Assembly: GCA_965230065.1 (NCBI GenBank)
Contig: OZ245942.1
Location: 2,542,001 to 2,606,000 of the forward strand
From: G965230065 sp965230065
Lineage (GTDB): Bacteria; Bacteroidota; Bacteroidia; Cytophagales; Cyclobacteriaceae
DNA length: 64,000 nt
Reading direction: 5' to 3'
A program made the translations under genes and the position numbers. Positions within the stretch are counted from its first letter, which is position 1. Every line of letters starts with the position of its first letter. The notes beneath the pieces were generated by a model. That model did not search any database and was not told the DNA's origin. It worked only from the letters and a program-made list of their open reading frames with translations. Positions 17,191 through 27,268 of the stretch are shown here, piece after piece.

Positions 17191-19395
17191 ATGACCGATA
17201 TTATAAAGGAAAAGCCAAAAACGGCTGAAAATGGAAGTACCAAAAAGTTAGGCACTTTTGGGGGTGTTTTTACGCCTTCTATCCTCACCATTTTGGGGGT
17301 AATCATGTACCTCCGTTTTGGGTGGGTAGTAGGCAATGTGGGCCTGATAGGTACACTCATTATTGTTACCCTTTCTACCCTCATTACGTTTCTCACCGCT
17401 TTGTCCATTGCTTCTATCGCTACAGACCAGCAAATAAAAACAGGGGGCGCTTATTACATGATCAGCCGGTCGCTGGGCGTAGAGGCCGGAGGGGCTGTGG
17501 GCATTCCCTTGTTTTTGGCACAAGCCCTTTCCGTATCCCTCTATACCATTGGTTTTGCTGACAGCTTGTCCCTTGCTTTTCCTGACCTGAACAACAAAGC
17601 CATTGGCCTTATTGTAACGCTCCTCATTGGTTTACTGGCTATGTTTTCCACACAGGCGGCCATTCGTGCGCAATACATCATTATGGGGGCGATTGCCTTA
17701 TCTTTATTGTCACTGATTTTTGGTGAGCCTTTAGAAAATACTACCGTTGAGATGTGGGGGGTACCTTCCAGCCGTTCGGCCGGTTTTTGGGCGGTTTTTG
17801 CGGTTTTCTTTCCGGCCGTTACGGGTATCATGGCCGGGGTCAATATGTCGGGAGATTTGAAAAACCCGTCAAAAGCTATCCCTAAGGGTACTTTTCTGGC
17901 AGTAGGTGCAGGTTACCTTATTTATATGGCGCTGCCCATCATTTTGGCCTCCCGGGCCGATGCTGCTACCCTGGTGGCCGACCCGCTCATTATGACACGC
18001 ATTTCGTACTGGGGGAATGCTATTTTACTGGGTGTTTGGGGCGCTACCCTTTCCAGCGCGGTGGGTAGCATGATGGGTGCCCCCCGGGTATTACAGGCCC
18101 TCACCAACGACCAGGTACTGCCCCGTCAGCTCCGGTGGCTGGGCAAGGGCGTTGGCCCTGAAAAAATACCGCGGGCAGGTACGATAGTCTCTATGGGTAT
18201 TGCCCTGGTCGCCGTATTTTTTGGCAATTTGGACATCATTGCCCCTATTTTATCCATGTTTTTTCTCACTACCTATGGGGTGCTCAATATTACTGCCGGG
18301 GTAGAACGGTTTCTGAAAAGCCCTTCCTTCCGCCCAAGTTTTAAGGTGCATTGGGTGTTTTCATTGCTGGGGGCAGTAGGTTGTATTGCCGTAATGTTTC
18401 TCATTAATCCCCTGGCTACCATTGTGGCTATTTTCATTGTAGCCCTGATTTTTATTTGGCTTACCCGAAGGGGACTGAAAACCGCCTGGGGAGATGTGCG
18501 TCGGGGTATTTGGCTGGCCATTACCCGCTCGGCCCTGTTGCGTATCGATAACACGCCCCATCCTAAAAGCTGGCGCCCTCATATTTTGATTCTGTCTGGG
18601 GCACCTACCAAGCGATGGCACCTCATAGAACTGGGGCAGGCCCTTACCCACGGCCAGGCCCTTATGACTGTTTCCACCGTTTTGAAAACAGATACCGTTT
18701 CGCTAGACCGGGTGCAGTCTATTGAAAATAACATACGGGAATATTTGCAGGGAAAGCGTGTACCGGCCCTGGTAAAAGTAATTGCCTCTTCCGATCCTTT
18801 TGCGGGCGGCATGCTACTGGCCGATACCTATGGGCTGGGTACTTTGGTGCCAAACACTGTTTTGTTGGGAGATACCCGGGAAACCGCCCATAAGGAGCGG
18901 TATTGCCAGATGATACATCATTTTTTTCAGCACCAGCGCAATGTAATTATTGTGCGGGATGACGAAGAAAGAGGTTTTGGCCGAAGAAAACGGATAGATG
19001 TATGGTGGGGCGGGCTCAAAGGCAATGGTGGATTGATGATTATCCTGGCTTATCTTTTACAAAGTAGTGCGGAATGGCGCAATGCTACTATTTACGTAAA
19101 AATGGTAGTACCAACCGAAACAGCTGCCCAGGGCGCCAAAGAAAACCTGATTGCGATTCTGAACAATATGCGTGTTGATTTCAAACAAAAAGTAATTGTA
19201 GCCAGGGAAAAGCCATTCTGGGAAATCATTCACGAGGAATCTGAAAATGCGGATTTGGTTATGATGGGCATGGCCGAACCCGACGAAAAGTTTGTCAGTT
19301 ATTATAAGTTACTGAGTGAGCGGACCCACGGATTGCCTTCTACCGTGTTTGTGCTGGCTGCCCAGGAAATCGCTTTTCAGGAAGTTTTAAATTAG
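17191..19395 (+). CDS. SLC12-type (cation-chloride cotransporter-like) permease
   Basis: The 734-residue protein has a short cytoplasmic tail, about 12 membrane helices (residues 25-430) and a large soluble C-terminal domain (about 455-734). TFGGVFTPSILTILGVIMYLRFGWVVG and the TGIMAGVNMSGDLKNPSKAIPKGT segment are hallmark sequences of eukaryotic Na-K-Cl/K-Cl cotransporters. The C-terminal end (EENADLVMMGMAEP-type, then STVFVLAAQEIAF) is the SLC12 regulatory domain. It probably moves K or Na with Cl or amino acids; the ion set cannot be told from sequence. It appears to be a single-gene unit. Confidence 0.88.
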   Translation: MTDIIKEKPKTAENGSTKKLGTFGGVFTPSILTILGVIMYLRFGWVVGNVGLIGTLIIVTLSTLITFLTALSIASIATDQQIKTGGAYYMISRSLGVEAGGAVGIPLFLAQALSVSLYTIGFADSLSLAFPDLNNKAIGLIVTLLIGLLAMFSTQAAIRAQYIIMGAIALSLLSLIFGEPLENTTVEMWGVPSSRSAGFWAVFAVFFPAVTGIMAGVNMSGDLKNPSKAIPKGTFLAVGAGYLIYMALPIILASRADAATLVADPLIMTRISYWGNAILLGVWGATLSSAVGSMMGAPRVLQALTNDQVLPRQLRWLGKGVGPEKIPRAGTIVSMGIALVAVFFGNLDIIAPILSMFFLTTYGVLNITAGVERFLKSPSFRPSFKVHWVFSLLGAVGCIAVMFLINPLATIVAIFIVALIFIWLTRRGLKTAWGDVRRGIWLAITRSALLRIDNTPHPKSWRPHILILSGAPTKRWHLIELGQALTHGQALMTVSTVLKTDTVSLDRVQSIENNIREYLQGKRVPALVKVIASSDPFAGGMLLADTYGLGTLVPNTVLLGDTRETAHKERYCQMIHHFFQHQRNVIIVRDDEERGFGRRKRIDVWWGGLKGNGGLMIILAYLLQSSAEWRNATIYVKMVVPTETAAQGAKENLIAILNNMRVDFKQKVIVAREKPFWEIIHEESENADLVMMGMAEPDEKFVSYYKLLSERTHGLPSTVFVLAAQEIAFQEVLN

Positions 19396-19510
19396 GCTAT
19401 GTCTGATAAATCTAAAAGACTGCAAAATCGGTCTGACGGCTATTAGCAAGCCGCACAAGAGCCGACTGACCGATGGTTTAATTTATTCATCAGGCACAAC
19501 CTGTTACACT

Positions 19511-19936
19511 TTATTCCTTAAACCCTATCTTTTTATGAGACCCATCACAGTAAGGCTTGTTTTGAGAAGCGCCACAGCGACAAAAGGCAGTAGTACGGTT
19601 TTGTTTATCGGAAGTGCCGTCTGCATATTTTATGGTAATATTCCCATACACCATGAGCGGGCCGTTTTTCATCACTTCTACAATCCTTTCTGCATCTATT
19701 TCTACTTGCTCGTCTTTATCTTCGTTGTTCATATAATAAGATAAAGCACCGGAAGGACATTTTTTTACCTGTGCTACAATAGCTTCAGTAGAGGCTCCTT
19801 CTGCATTTACCCAAGGCCTTTTGTTAGGGTCAAAAACTTCGGGCAATCCCTTAAAACAAAGGGTAGAATGGATACACACATCCGGTTTCCAAACTACCGT
19901 TACTTCTCCGTTGGAATATTCTTTTTGCGTTGCCAT
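19511..19936 (-). CDS. Fer4_19 / CDGSH two-domain iron-sulfur protein
   Basis: The 141-residue protein joins an N-terminal divergent single-cluster ferredoxin domain of the Fer4_19 type (VCIHSTLCFKGLPEVFD and VKKCPSGAL cysteines) to a C-terminal CDGSH domain (FCRCGASQNKPYCDGSH), which binds a 2Fe-2S cluster through three Cys and one His. There is no signal peptide, so it is cytoplasmic. Such proteins are thought to handle redox or cluster transfer. No redox partner is next to it. Confidence 0.9.
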   Translation of the reverse strand: MATQKEYSNGEVTVVWKPDVCIHSTLCFKGLPEVFDPNKRPWVNAEGASTEAIVAQVKKCPSGALSYYMNNEDKDEQVEIDAERIVEVMKNGPLMVYGNITIKYADGTSDKQNRTTAFCRCGASQNKPYCDGSHKKIGFKE

Positions 19937-20000
19937 ATCGTGTCATAAAAGATAAAAATGCCTAACTGCTGATTAGATAACACTGACTGCTGCCAGATTG

Positions 20001-20303
20001 TTATATATGATACCCTTTTGCCAGCAGGGCGTGATATTCCGGGTGTTTTTTCAAATAAGCGGCCACATACGGACAGAGGGGCACTAATTTAAAATCGTGT
20101 TCTTCAATATATGCCAGGGCATCCTTAACCATTTTTGAGGCTATTCCTTTCCCTTCCAGCTCCCGGTCTACCTCCGTATGGGTCAAAAACATCAATCCGG
20201 TTTTGTTGATAATGTACTCGATGCGGCCCATATAACCATCTACCGAAATTTCAAACCTGCTCTTCTCCTCATTATTGACAGTCTTCAGTTGATTGGTATC
20301 CAT
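20001..20303 (-). CDS. Small GNAT-like acetyltransferase (YidJ/GTN1 type)
   Basis: The 100-residue protein matches the short Acetyltransf_CG group: MLTHTEVDREL-type lead, then EGKGIASKMVKDALAYIEEHDFKLVPLCPYVAAYLKKHPEY. The GKGIASKMV loop would bind the acetyl-CoA pyrophosphate. The ATG at 20303, preceded by a purine-rich stretch, is preferred over a TTG nine codons upstream. Substrate unknown. Confidence 0.85.
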   Translation of the reverse strand: MDTNQLKTVNNEEKSRFEISVDGYMGRIEYIINKTGLMFLTHTEVDRELEGKGIASKMVKDALAYIEEHDFKLVPLCPYVAAYLKKHPEYHALLAKGYHI

Positions 20304-20545
20304 TTTCTTCAAAATTGTCTGTTTCTTCAACAGTTTAACTTATAAATATTATGACAAATAAATTGAAGTTTTTTCCAGAATTTCTTTAGGTTTTGCAGTG
20401 TGTATTGCAAATAAAATTTTGTTTTTCATAGAAATGTAATACCTGTCATCCCAATTTCCAACATAAAAAAGAAGGTTTGTATAAAATTCACTGAATCCAG
20501 GTATTAAACTTGAGTAGAATGCTATATCTTAGAAAGTAAAAAAAC

Positions 20546-21355
20546 ATGATGGATAAAACTGCCGTCCGTTTATCTCAGATCATTACACTGGTGCCTGGCA
20601 AATTGAAAAGCATGACAGAAGAAACTTTAACAAAATATCCCCGCCCGGGCAAGTGGTCTAAGAAAGAAATCATGGGGCATCTGACAGACTCTGCCTTTTA
20701 CAACCTAATGCGGTTTAAAGAAGCGCAATATGCAACCCCGCCCTATGTGGTGCGAAAATATGCACAAGACGCGCTGGTAACCCTCAATGATTATCAGCAT
20801 CAGTCTTTGGAAGAAATTTTACAGCTTTGGGTTATTTTGAACCAAAAAATAATTGAGGTTATTACGAAAATACCAGAGGAAAAGCAGTCAGTTGAAACAG
20901 TAGATGAAGACGGAACGCCCATGGGTACGCTTGCTTTCATTATTGAAGACTATCTTTCGCATACGGAACACCATCTGCGGCAAATTTTTCCAGATCAGGA
21001 TTATTTGTCTGCAACACCTCATGTTTATGAAGGAAAAGTTAGTGTAGAAGACGCATTGGCACAATTGGAAAAAGTACAGCCTCAAAAATTTGTAGATGTA
21101 CTGCGGCATGGAACCTTAGAGGTTGAAATTTATCAGCCGGAAAAGACAGACCCTCAACAACCACACACCCGGGATGAAGTCTATGTGATAATTCAGGGAG
21201 AAGGTATGTTTGTCAATGGAGAACAACGGCATACTTTTCAGGCAGGGGATGTGTTGTTTGTGCCTGCAGGAGTAACGCATCGGTTTGAAAATTTTTCAGA
21301 TGACTTCCTCACCTGGGTGATCTTTTATGGGCTGGAAGGCGGGGAGAAAGTATGA
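20546..21355 (+). CDS. DinB-like / cupin fusion protein
   Basis: The 269-residue protein has a DinB_2-type four-helix domain (about 1-165; PRPGKWSKKEIMGHLTDSA, and SHTEHHLRQIF with metal-binding His) fused to a cupin domain (about 185-265; HTRDEVYVIIQGEGMFVNG and AGDVLFVPAGVTHRFEN). Each domain is normally a separate protein. DinB proteins are often thiol-dependent metal enzymes, and cupins often bind metal through His. I infer a two-metal-site protein, but the reaction is unknown. Confidence 0.85.
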   Translation: MMDKTAVRLSQIITLVPGKLKSMTEETLTKYPRPGKWSKKEIMGHLTDSAFYNLMRFKEAQYATPPYVVRKYAQDALVTLNDYQHQSLEEILQLWVILNQKIIEVITKIPEEKQSVETVDEDGTPMGTLAFIIEDYLSHTEHHLRQIFPDQDYLSATPHVYEGKVSVEDALAQLEKVQPQKFVDVLRHGTLEVEIYQPEKTDPQQPHTRDEVYVIIQGEGMFVNGEQRHTFQAGDVLFVPAGVTHRFENFSDDFLTWVIFYGLEGGEKV

Positions 21356-21379
21356 TAAAAAGTTTTTTATACAACGTTA

Positions 21380-21446
21380 AACCTCTCCAGGTTTTTGGGC
21401 TTATTGGTTCATCTATACATAATTATTCCTGAAATCTGGAGAGGTT
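21380..21446. terminator. Long inverted repeat between convergent genes
   Basis: AACCTCTCCAG (21380-21390) and CTGGAGAGGTT (21436-21446) are perfect 11-bp arms separated by 45 bases. The element sits between the DinB-cupin gene and the convergent lipoprotein gene and likely ends both transcripts. Confidence 0.65.
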
Positions 21447-21466
21447 CAACACTTTAATATTTGTAC

Positions 21467-21907
21467 TTACTGTGACACTAACTCAAAATTGTATTCCCCT
21501 ATTCCCAGCACCCTTCCATTTGGGTTAGCGATCTGAAACTGTAAATTCAGTCTGGTTTCCGTTATGCTCACGTTCATATCCACACCATCGTCGCGGGTGA
21601 GGATGTTTAAGTTATCACCTTTAAAATCCCATGTGCCGTTGGCTTTAAATGGTTCAACATCAAATCCACCCCGATCGGGAGTGGTGGTGTATGTTTTCTG
21701 GCCCGTAATGGTGAGTGTAAATCCTGCGAAACGGCTGGTTACGTCTACATCATCTTTCATGACAGCAACAGGTTTCCAGGTTTTAACCAGCTTTTGTAGT
21801 TGAAGGGCCTCTTTATCTTCTGGAACCGGATCGCTTCCTTCTTCGCTACAGGAAAAAGCAATGATGCCCAGTAGCATGAGGAACAAAATTTTGTGTAATG
21901 TGTTCAT
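21467..21907 (-). CDS. Lipocalin-like lipoprotein
   Basis: The 146-residue protein has a lipobox (IIAFSC, Cys20). Its body resembles the small lipocalin-like lipoproteins of Bacteroidota: LVKTWKPVAVMKD opens the barrel, GTWDFKGDNLNILTRDDG is mid-strand and LNLQFQI follows. Function unknown. It lies 72 bp past the 1740-residue gene on the same strand, without a clear terminator between, so read-through from that unit is possible. Confidence 0.7.
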   Translation of the reverse strand: MNTLHKILFLMLLGIIAFSCSEEGSDPVPEDKEALQLQKLVKTWKPVAVMKDDVDVTSRFAGFTLTITGQKTYTTTPDRGGFDVEPFKANGTWDFKGDNLNILTRDDGVDMNVSITETRLNLQFQIANPNGRVLGIGEYNFELVSQ

Positions 21908-21979
21908 AATGTTTTTGGTTTAAGATTTACAGTAGGTCGGTTCACCGAACCGACTTACTGATGTTCTTTTTGGTTGTAA

Positions 21980-24900
21980 TTAATGCCTGATGACCAACCT
22001 TCGGGAAATTACGCCCGTGTCGGTTTGGATGTACAAAAGGTAAACCCCATCAGCCAGATCGTTTGTAGCAAAACTGATTTGATGACTGCCTGCATGTAAA
22101 TTTGTGTTCGCTACCGATTTTGTATGCTGCCCGGTAAGGTGATAAACACTGATGATAACCTGACTGCCTGCTTCCAGGGTAAAACTTACCGATACTTTTC
22201 CTCGTGCCGGATTGGGGTACACCCTTAAAGCCAGCTTTTCTATTTCATCTTCCACCGCGGTGATGCCATCTTCATCGCATACATCGCCGATGCCATTTTC
22301 ATCTTTATCCGCCTGGTCGGCATTAGCTTTCTCAGGGCAGTTGTCTGTATCGTTCGGTACACCATCCCCATCTTTGTCATCATCGCATACATCGCCTATG
22401 CCGTCGTTATCGCTGTCTGCCTGATCGGCATTGGCGGTTTGGGGACAGTTATCTACGCCATTGAGGATACCATCTCCATCATCATCGGCATCATCGTTGG
22501 TATCGCAGGCATCGCCAATGCCATCGTTATCTTCGTCTTTTTGCTGTGGGTTGGGTGTGAGCGGACAGTTATCCTTCTCGTTCACGATACCGTCGCCGTC
22601 AATATCATCATCACAAATATCACCAATGCCATCCTTATCGGTATCCAACTGACTGGAATTAGGGGTGGAAGGGCAATTGTCTGCATCATTCGGAATACCG
22701 TCGCCGTCTCCATCTCCTTCTTCTTCACATACATCGCCAATGCCATCACCATCTTCATCGGCCTGATCGGGGTTGGCAAAAGAAGGGCAATTATCTTCGC
22801 TGTTCACCACGCCGTCACCATCAATGTCATCATCACAAGCATCGCCAATGCCATCTCCGTCGGTATCTGTTTGCGTGCCATTGGCAGCCAGCAGGCAGTT
22901 GTCAGTGCGGTTGGCTATGCCATCATCATCGGTATCCCCTTCTTCGGGCACTGCAAAGTCAGTCTCGCCTTGTACATCAAATTTCCAGGATATGGAATCG
23001 CCAATCACATTTCCTTTTTGATCAGAAATATCAGAAAGGATAACTTCAAAAGCCTGGTTGCTGAAACTTTCAGTCGTGTTTGGCATAATGATAATTTGCT
23101 TATCAGAGCAGCCCACCTGTACTTCATATTCTTTCCCGGTGGTAATACTTCTGAGGGTTACATTTTCGGCAGAAAAAATGTAGCAATTGATGTTTTCATT
23201 GAAAGTGGCCGAAATCACGTCACCCTTTTCATAAACACCATCGGCAGGTTCGGGCAGCCCGAAGAGTTCCGGGGCCTTGCGGTCTATCATGCCTTTGGAT
23301 TTCTGGGAATAACCAATGCCTTTGTTGTTTTCATCCCCGCATTCAACGGCCAGGCGGATTTCATATTCTCCATCGTCTAATTGGCTCACGTCCCAATCAA
23401 CGGTAGTTTCATTTTGTCCCAGTTGGTCTTTCTCAATCACCTGTGAGGTTTTCCAGCTATTTTCGCCCACTTTGGCATACTGCAGTTTTATCTTGTTCAG
23501 GGCACTCAGGTCATATCCTTCAAAACGCACTTTCATGACCTGGTTATCAGTGGCATTCATTGTCCAGCCTGCTTCGGGTTTTACCAGGCTCACCGGGCTA
23601 CAGGCACTGTTAAAGTAGACAGAGAAAGATACCGTATCGGCAATCTGGATATCATCACAGCTTGATAGCAGTACGAATTGAAGGTCTTCATAATCGTAAG
23701 CTTCCGGGCCTTTTTTTACGGTAATGGTGGCTTCCCGGGAACCATTGGCAGCAACATTGAAAGGTGTAAGAATACCTCCCTGCACCTCACTACCACCCAG
23801 GGTAAGTACCGCTCCGTCCGGATTGCTTTCCTGCAGGAATACGAGGTTATAAATCTGGTCTTCATCGCTTTGGCTGGTATTGCCTAGACCCAGCTTGAAT
23901 ACCGCTTGTCCGTCCGGTTCAATTTCGGTTCTCACCCGTGAATCTATGAGTAACTGCACGCCTTCCCGGGGCTGGGTGCCGGGTTCCCAGGGGCAACTGC
24001 TGCGGCCACTGGCCAGGTCAAATACCGGCGTGCCGTATACTTCATCGGCTTTGATGTCCACACTGAAGAAGTCTCCCACGTCATCGTCGTCAAACACATA
24101 TCCGGTAGTTCGGCTGCTGGTAAGACCACCGAATATAGATGAGCCAAAATCCATACGGAAACGGGTTTCTACACCACCACTGAAGCCAACACCTCCAATT
24201 TCCAGCCCTGCTTCGGATGCTATGGTATTTTCTATGTACATATTAAACTCCAGGCTGCCGGAGGCTGTTTTGGATACTTCGGTAGAGGACATAAACTGAG
24301 AGCCTGCACTGAAAGATCGGTTTTCTACCAATGTGGCTTTTTTCTTTAAATCCCGGTTCAGTTTCAGGGTTTGCTGCCATACATCTATCTGATTGTCGTA
24401 TATTTTGGCAGAGTCTGAGCCATCCTTGCGGTACAAGTCGCGGAGCTGGGCCAGTTGGGGTATGAGTGTATGGTTGATGTGCTCTTCGGTATACATAAAA
24501 GTAGTGGCAAAACCATCAGTACCCACGATGATGTCAATCGACTTTGCTACTTTACACTCATCTTTGTCGTAATCGATAACATCCGTGAGCGCATAAATCA
24601 TGTTCATGGCTGAGCCGATGAAAACGTCCCCACTTTCTCCGGTGATATTTTGGTTGCCCGAGGTGGCAAATGATTCTGTATTGGTAATTTCCAGGGCAAA
24701 TTCGGTTTGTGCACCCAGGCTGGCGCCCACTTCCATAGAGTTGCGGATACTGCCCCAGATGGAAGTTTCGGTAGTAACGCCCAGTCCGGCTTCGAACTTG
24801 GTACCGGCCTTCAGTTCGCCCCAGGTTCTAACGCTACCGCTTACCCTGGCAAAAAACCGCATCGCCAGTTGGGTGGTGGTTTTTTCTTCCAGAAAACTGT

Positions 24901-27202
24901 AGCTGGCATCGCCCGGAGGGTCGCGCAAAATCATGAAGGGTACTTCGGGAGAAACACTGGCAAAGGTTTTTTCGCGGGGGCGGTTGCCTGTTACCAATAC
25001 TTCCTGTTGGTAGGTATCGGTTTGCCCTTCCACATTCGCCACAACCTCAAAGTTTTTGCGGTGGGGCGCAATGATGTTGGGGTCGCCGGGGATGAGGTCA
25101 TAATATGCAATGCCATTTTGCAGTTCCAGCGTATCCCGCTTGTTGGGGTCGTTGCCCACAGCATCAAACACTACCACGAAGCCGGTGTCGGTATGGCAGG
25201 AATCTTCCCCAAAACTTTCCAAAACTTCTATCGTCAGGTTGTACACTTCGGCCTGTTCCATGATAGGCACATCGTAAGGAGCACATCCTTTGGCTGGGAA
25301 ACCGCTTACCCTGATTTCGGGAGGTTTGCGGAAGATAAAGTCTTTTTCTACGGTACCATCAGTCAAATCTATCGTTTCAGTGCCAAAAAACTCCGTTACT
25401 TCTTCTGCCTCTACAATGCCGGGGTTTTCCGGTGTGAAGCTGACGATTTCCATATAATATTCGCGGGAAGGCAAAACCACTTCATAATAGCCTGAACCTT
25501 CGAGGGTGGTGATGGTGGTGTCAAAACAAGCAGAAGGATTGGTGCTGAATATGCGGATATCGGCCTGCCCGATGTAAATGTTACAGCCTGCCAGCAAATT
25601 ACCTTTTAAAGTATCCTTTTGGGTATTGACAAAGAGGACGTTCTCGAGGTCTTCTTCAATGAAAAAAGTTTGTGATGCAGGGTCAAAACCATGTTCCTGA
25701 AATTGGGGAGTAAAAGTGTATTCCCCGGTTTCATCTATGGTGAGTTCAAAGTTACCGTCTTTATCGGTAGTGGTGCCTTTGAACAAATCATCTACCAGCA
25801 TTTCCACGCCCTGTACGCCACAGGTGTCTCCAGCAAAAGCCTGTACGATGCGTCCGGTTACGGTAAAAGAAGAAGTATCTACAAAGTTAAGACTGGAGAA
25901 AGCAGGCGTATTCAAATCAAGTGTTCTTTCCAGGTTAGCCGGGTTGAACCCATGATCATCTTTGGAAGGTGTAATTTTGAAGCGGGCCGATTCGTGGTAA
26001 TAAATTTCACGTATCTCAAAAAAGCCAGATTCGTCGGTGGTATCACAATAAACCTTTTGTTGCTCACCATGTTGGGGCACATCATCTATGCGTTCGGCAC
26101 ACACGATGGCATCGGCTACCGGGCCGCCAAAAGGGGCTTTTACTTCACCACTGATTTTACCATTGGATTTTTTATAACCTGTATCACCAATGGGCTGGTA
26201 GGTTACATCTGAGTTTTCGGGAGCTATGGGAATTACTTTATAGGTGTATTTGAACCCCGGAATACCGTCATTGTCATCGTATTGGGTCGTGTTTTTGTCC
26301 AGGGCCGACTCCAGTTGTTCGTCGTTCCGCCAAAGCTCTATCTTATCGGCAAAGTCAGAAAGGTCGGTCCAGGTGATTTTGGTGCGGTTAGAAAATTCCC
26401 CGTCAGAGGCAGTGGTGGTGGCTTCTTTGGTAGAACCTACGGCGGTTCTTTGATAAGATTCGTGCCCACCCCAACTGTTGGTATAGGTGCGCACATAATA
26501 CGTATGCGTTTCGTTGGGGCTTACGTTCACATCTTTCCAGGAGCGGGTGGAGCCGCTTACCGTAGCGACCAGATTATCCAGGTTGTCGCGGTATATTTTA
26601 TACCCATGACTGCCATCCGGAATGTGGGTGCCTTTGTCCCATTTTACTTCAATGTAATGCAGGGCTTCTTTGTCGGAGGCTGTGGCACTTGCCGGGCTTT
26701 TGATAGAGTTGGTAGAGCGGGTGGGTGCCGTACCTGTTGATTTACCCGAGCCACTGCAATCCGCAGCACAATTAAACACAAAATCATTTTTTCCCGTAGA
26801 GGCTGCGGTCCAGGAGTAATTCGCAGTAACAGAAGGGCCAACGGCGACGGCATATCCATTTCCGGAAGTTTTTAGCACTGCCCCTTTAATGGTCCTGGCT
26901 GTTGAACCATTTTTCTTGAAATAAATGGTACGGCTGTTACTACAGTCGCACACATGCTCAAAACCGCTGTAAGAGAAGTAAATGTAATAGTCACTCCCAT
27001 TGGAAAGCGCGTTCCAGGACACCGAATACTTGGTGGCCAGGGGGGTAATTTGATTCTCTTCCACATCCCTGTGGACATGCCCTGAAGCCGGTTCTTCAAT
27101 GGATTGTGCTAAGAGATGAAGCGGCAGACACAAGGCAATTATGAAGAATAACTTACATGCATAGATTGGAGGACAAATAGCAATAGGGTAGAAGTTGCGC
27201 AT
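21980..27202 (-). CDS. Very large multidomain T9SS-secreted surface protein
   Basis: The 1740-residue protein has a signal peptide ending near LLAQS (residue 33), fibronectin-III-like segments (about 160-340), several carboxypeptidase-regulatory-like sandwiches (about 345-620) and a central region around ILRDPPGDASYSFLEEKTT. A long helical part (residues about 790-1030), a Big_5-like Ig domain (ADGVYEKGDVISATFNENI), and six thrombospondin type 3 calcium repeats (about 1415-1650) follow. It ends in a type A T9SS sorting signal (RVYPNPARGKVSVSF to SRRLVIRH). It is therefore exported through the outer membrane and probably surface bound. The central part belongs to no family I can name. A GGTNACC-N14-GCAAC promoter-like site lies 39 bp upstream. 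Confidence 0.85.
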   Translation of the reverse strand: MRNFYPIAICPPIYACKLFFIIALCLPLHLLAQSIEEPASGHVHRDVEENQITPLATKYSVSWNALSNGSDYYIYFSYSGFEHVCDCSNSRTIYFKKNGSTARTIKGAVLKTSGNGYAVAVGPSVTANYSWTAASTGKNDFVFNCAADCSGSGKSTGTAPTRSTNSIKSPASATASDKEALHYIEVKWDKGTHIPDGSHGYKIYRDNLDNLVATVSGSTRSWKDVNVSPNETHTYYVRTYTNSWGGHESYQRTAVGSTKEATTTASDGEFSNRTKITWTDLSDFADKIELWRNDEQLESALDKNTTQYDDNDGIPGFKYTYKVIPIAPENSDVTYQPIGDTGYKKSNGKISGEVKAPFGGPVADAIVCAERIDDVPQHGEQQKVYCDTTDESGFFEIREIYYHESARFKITPSKDDHGFNPANLERTLDLNTPAFSSLNFVDTSSFTVTGRIVQAFAGDTCGVQGVEMLVDDLFKGTTTDKDGNFELTIDETGEYTFTPQFQEHGFDPASQTFFIEEDLENVLFVNTQKDTLKGNLLAGCNIYIGQADIRIFSTNPSACFDTTITTLEGSGYYEVVLPSREYYMEIVSFTPENPGIVEAEEVTEFFGTETIDLTDGTVEKDFIFRKPPEIRVSGFPAKGCAPYDVPIMEQAEVYNLTIEVLESFGEDSCHTDTGFVVVFDAVGNDPNKRDTLELQNGIAYYDLIPGDPNIIAPHRKNFEVVANVEGQTDTYQQEVLVTGNRPREKTFASVSPEVPFMILRDPPGDASYSFLEEKTTTQLAMRFFARVSGSVRTWGELKAGTKFEAGLGVTTETSIWGSIRNSMEVGASLGAQTEFALEITNTESFATSGNQNITGESGDVFIGSAMNMIYALTDVIDYDKDECKVAKSIDIIVGTDGFATTFMYTEEHINHTLIPQLAQLRDLYRKDGSDSAKIYDNQIDVWQQTLKLNRDLKKKATLVENRSFSAGSQFMSSTEVSKTASGSLEFNMYIENTIASEAGLEIGGVGFSGGVETRFRMDFGSSIFGGLTSSRTTGYVFDDDDVGDFFSVDIKADEVYGTPVFDLASGRSSCPWEPGTQPREGVQLLIDSRVRTEIEPDGQAVFKLGLGNTSQSDEDQIYNLVFLQESNPDGAVLTLGGSEVQGGILTPFNVAANGSREATITVKKGPEAYDYEDLQFVLLSSCDDIQIADTVSFSVYFNSACSPVSLVKPEAGWTMNATDNQVMKVRFEGYDLSALNKIKLQYAKVGENSWKTSQVIEKDQLGQNETTVDWDVSQLDDGEYEIRLAVECGDENNKGIGYSQKSKGMIDRKAPELFGLPEPADGVYEKGDVISATFNENINCYIFSAENVTLRSITTGKEYEVQVGCSDKQIIIMPNTTESFSNQAFEVILSDISDQKGNVIGDSISWKFDVQGETDFAVPEEGDTDDDGIANRTDNCLLAANGTQTDTDGDGIGDACDDDIDGDGVVNSEDNCPSFANPDQADEDGDGIGDVCEEEGDGDGDGIPNDADNCPSTPNSSQLDTDKDGIGDICDDDIDGDGIVNEKDNCPLTPNPQQKDEDNDGIGDACDTNDDADDDGDGILNGVDNCPQTANADQADSDNDGIGDVCDDDKDGDGVPNDTDNCPEKANADQADKDENGIGDVCDEDGITAVEDEIEKLALRVYPNPARGKVSVSFTLEAGSQVIISVYHLTGQHTKSVANTNLHAGSHQISFATNDLADGVYLLYIQTDTGVISRRLVIRH
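22240..22950 (-). repeat. Thrombospondin type 3 repeat tract
   Basis: Six coding repeats of about 105-120 bp carry the DxDxDGIxDxxDNCP pattern (calcium-binding Asp-rich loops with paired Cys). They are codon-level repeats inside the 1740-residue gene and create long spurious antisense reading frames. The linker likely holds the sorting signal away from the body of the protein. Confidence 0.85.
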
Positions 27203-27241
27203 GATGCTGAATGATTGATTTAGGATTTATTTGTAGATTAG

Positions 27242-27268
27242 TTGCATTGGTATTAGAAAGGTGACCCC
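27242..27268 (-). promoter_or_regulatory. GGTNACC-N14-GCAAC promoter-like site A
   Basis: On the minus strand GGTCACC is followed, after exactly 14 bases, by GCAAC and then TAA. The site ends 39 bp before the 1740-residue gene. Three more copies (31639, 32719, 40721) keep the same spacing, which looks like the -35/-10 pair of an ECF sigma factor. Confidence 0.7.

Noticed and set aside
22240..22950. Regularly spaced repeats as a CRISPR array
   Set aside because: The period and content are those of translated calcium-binding repeats inside a long gene.
22439..23380. Long plus-strand frame of 313 codons
   Set aside because: It is antisense to the TSP3 repeats; the biased Asp/Gly codons of the repeats keep the opposite strand free of stops.
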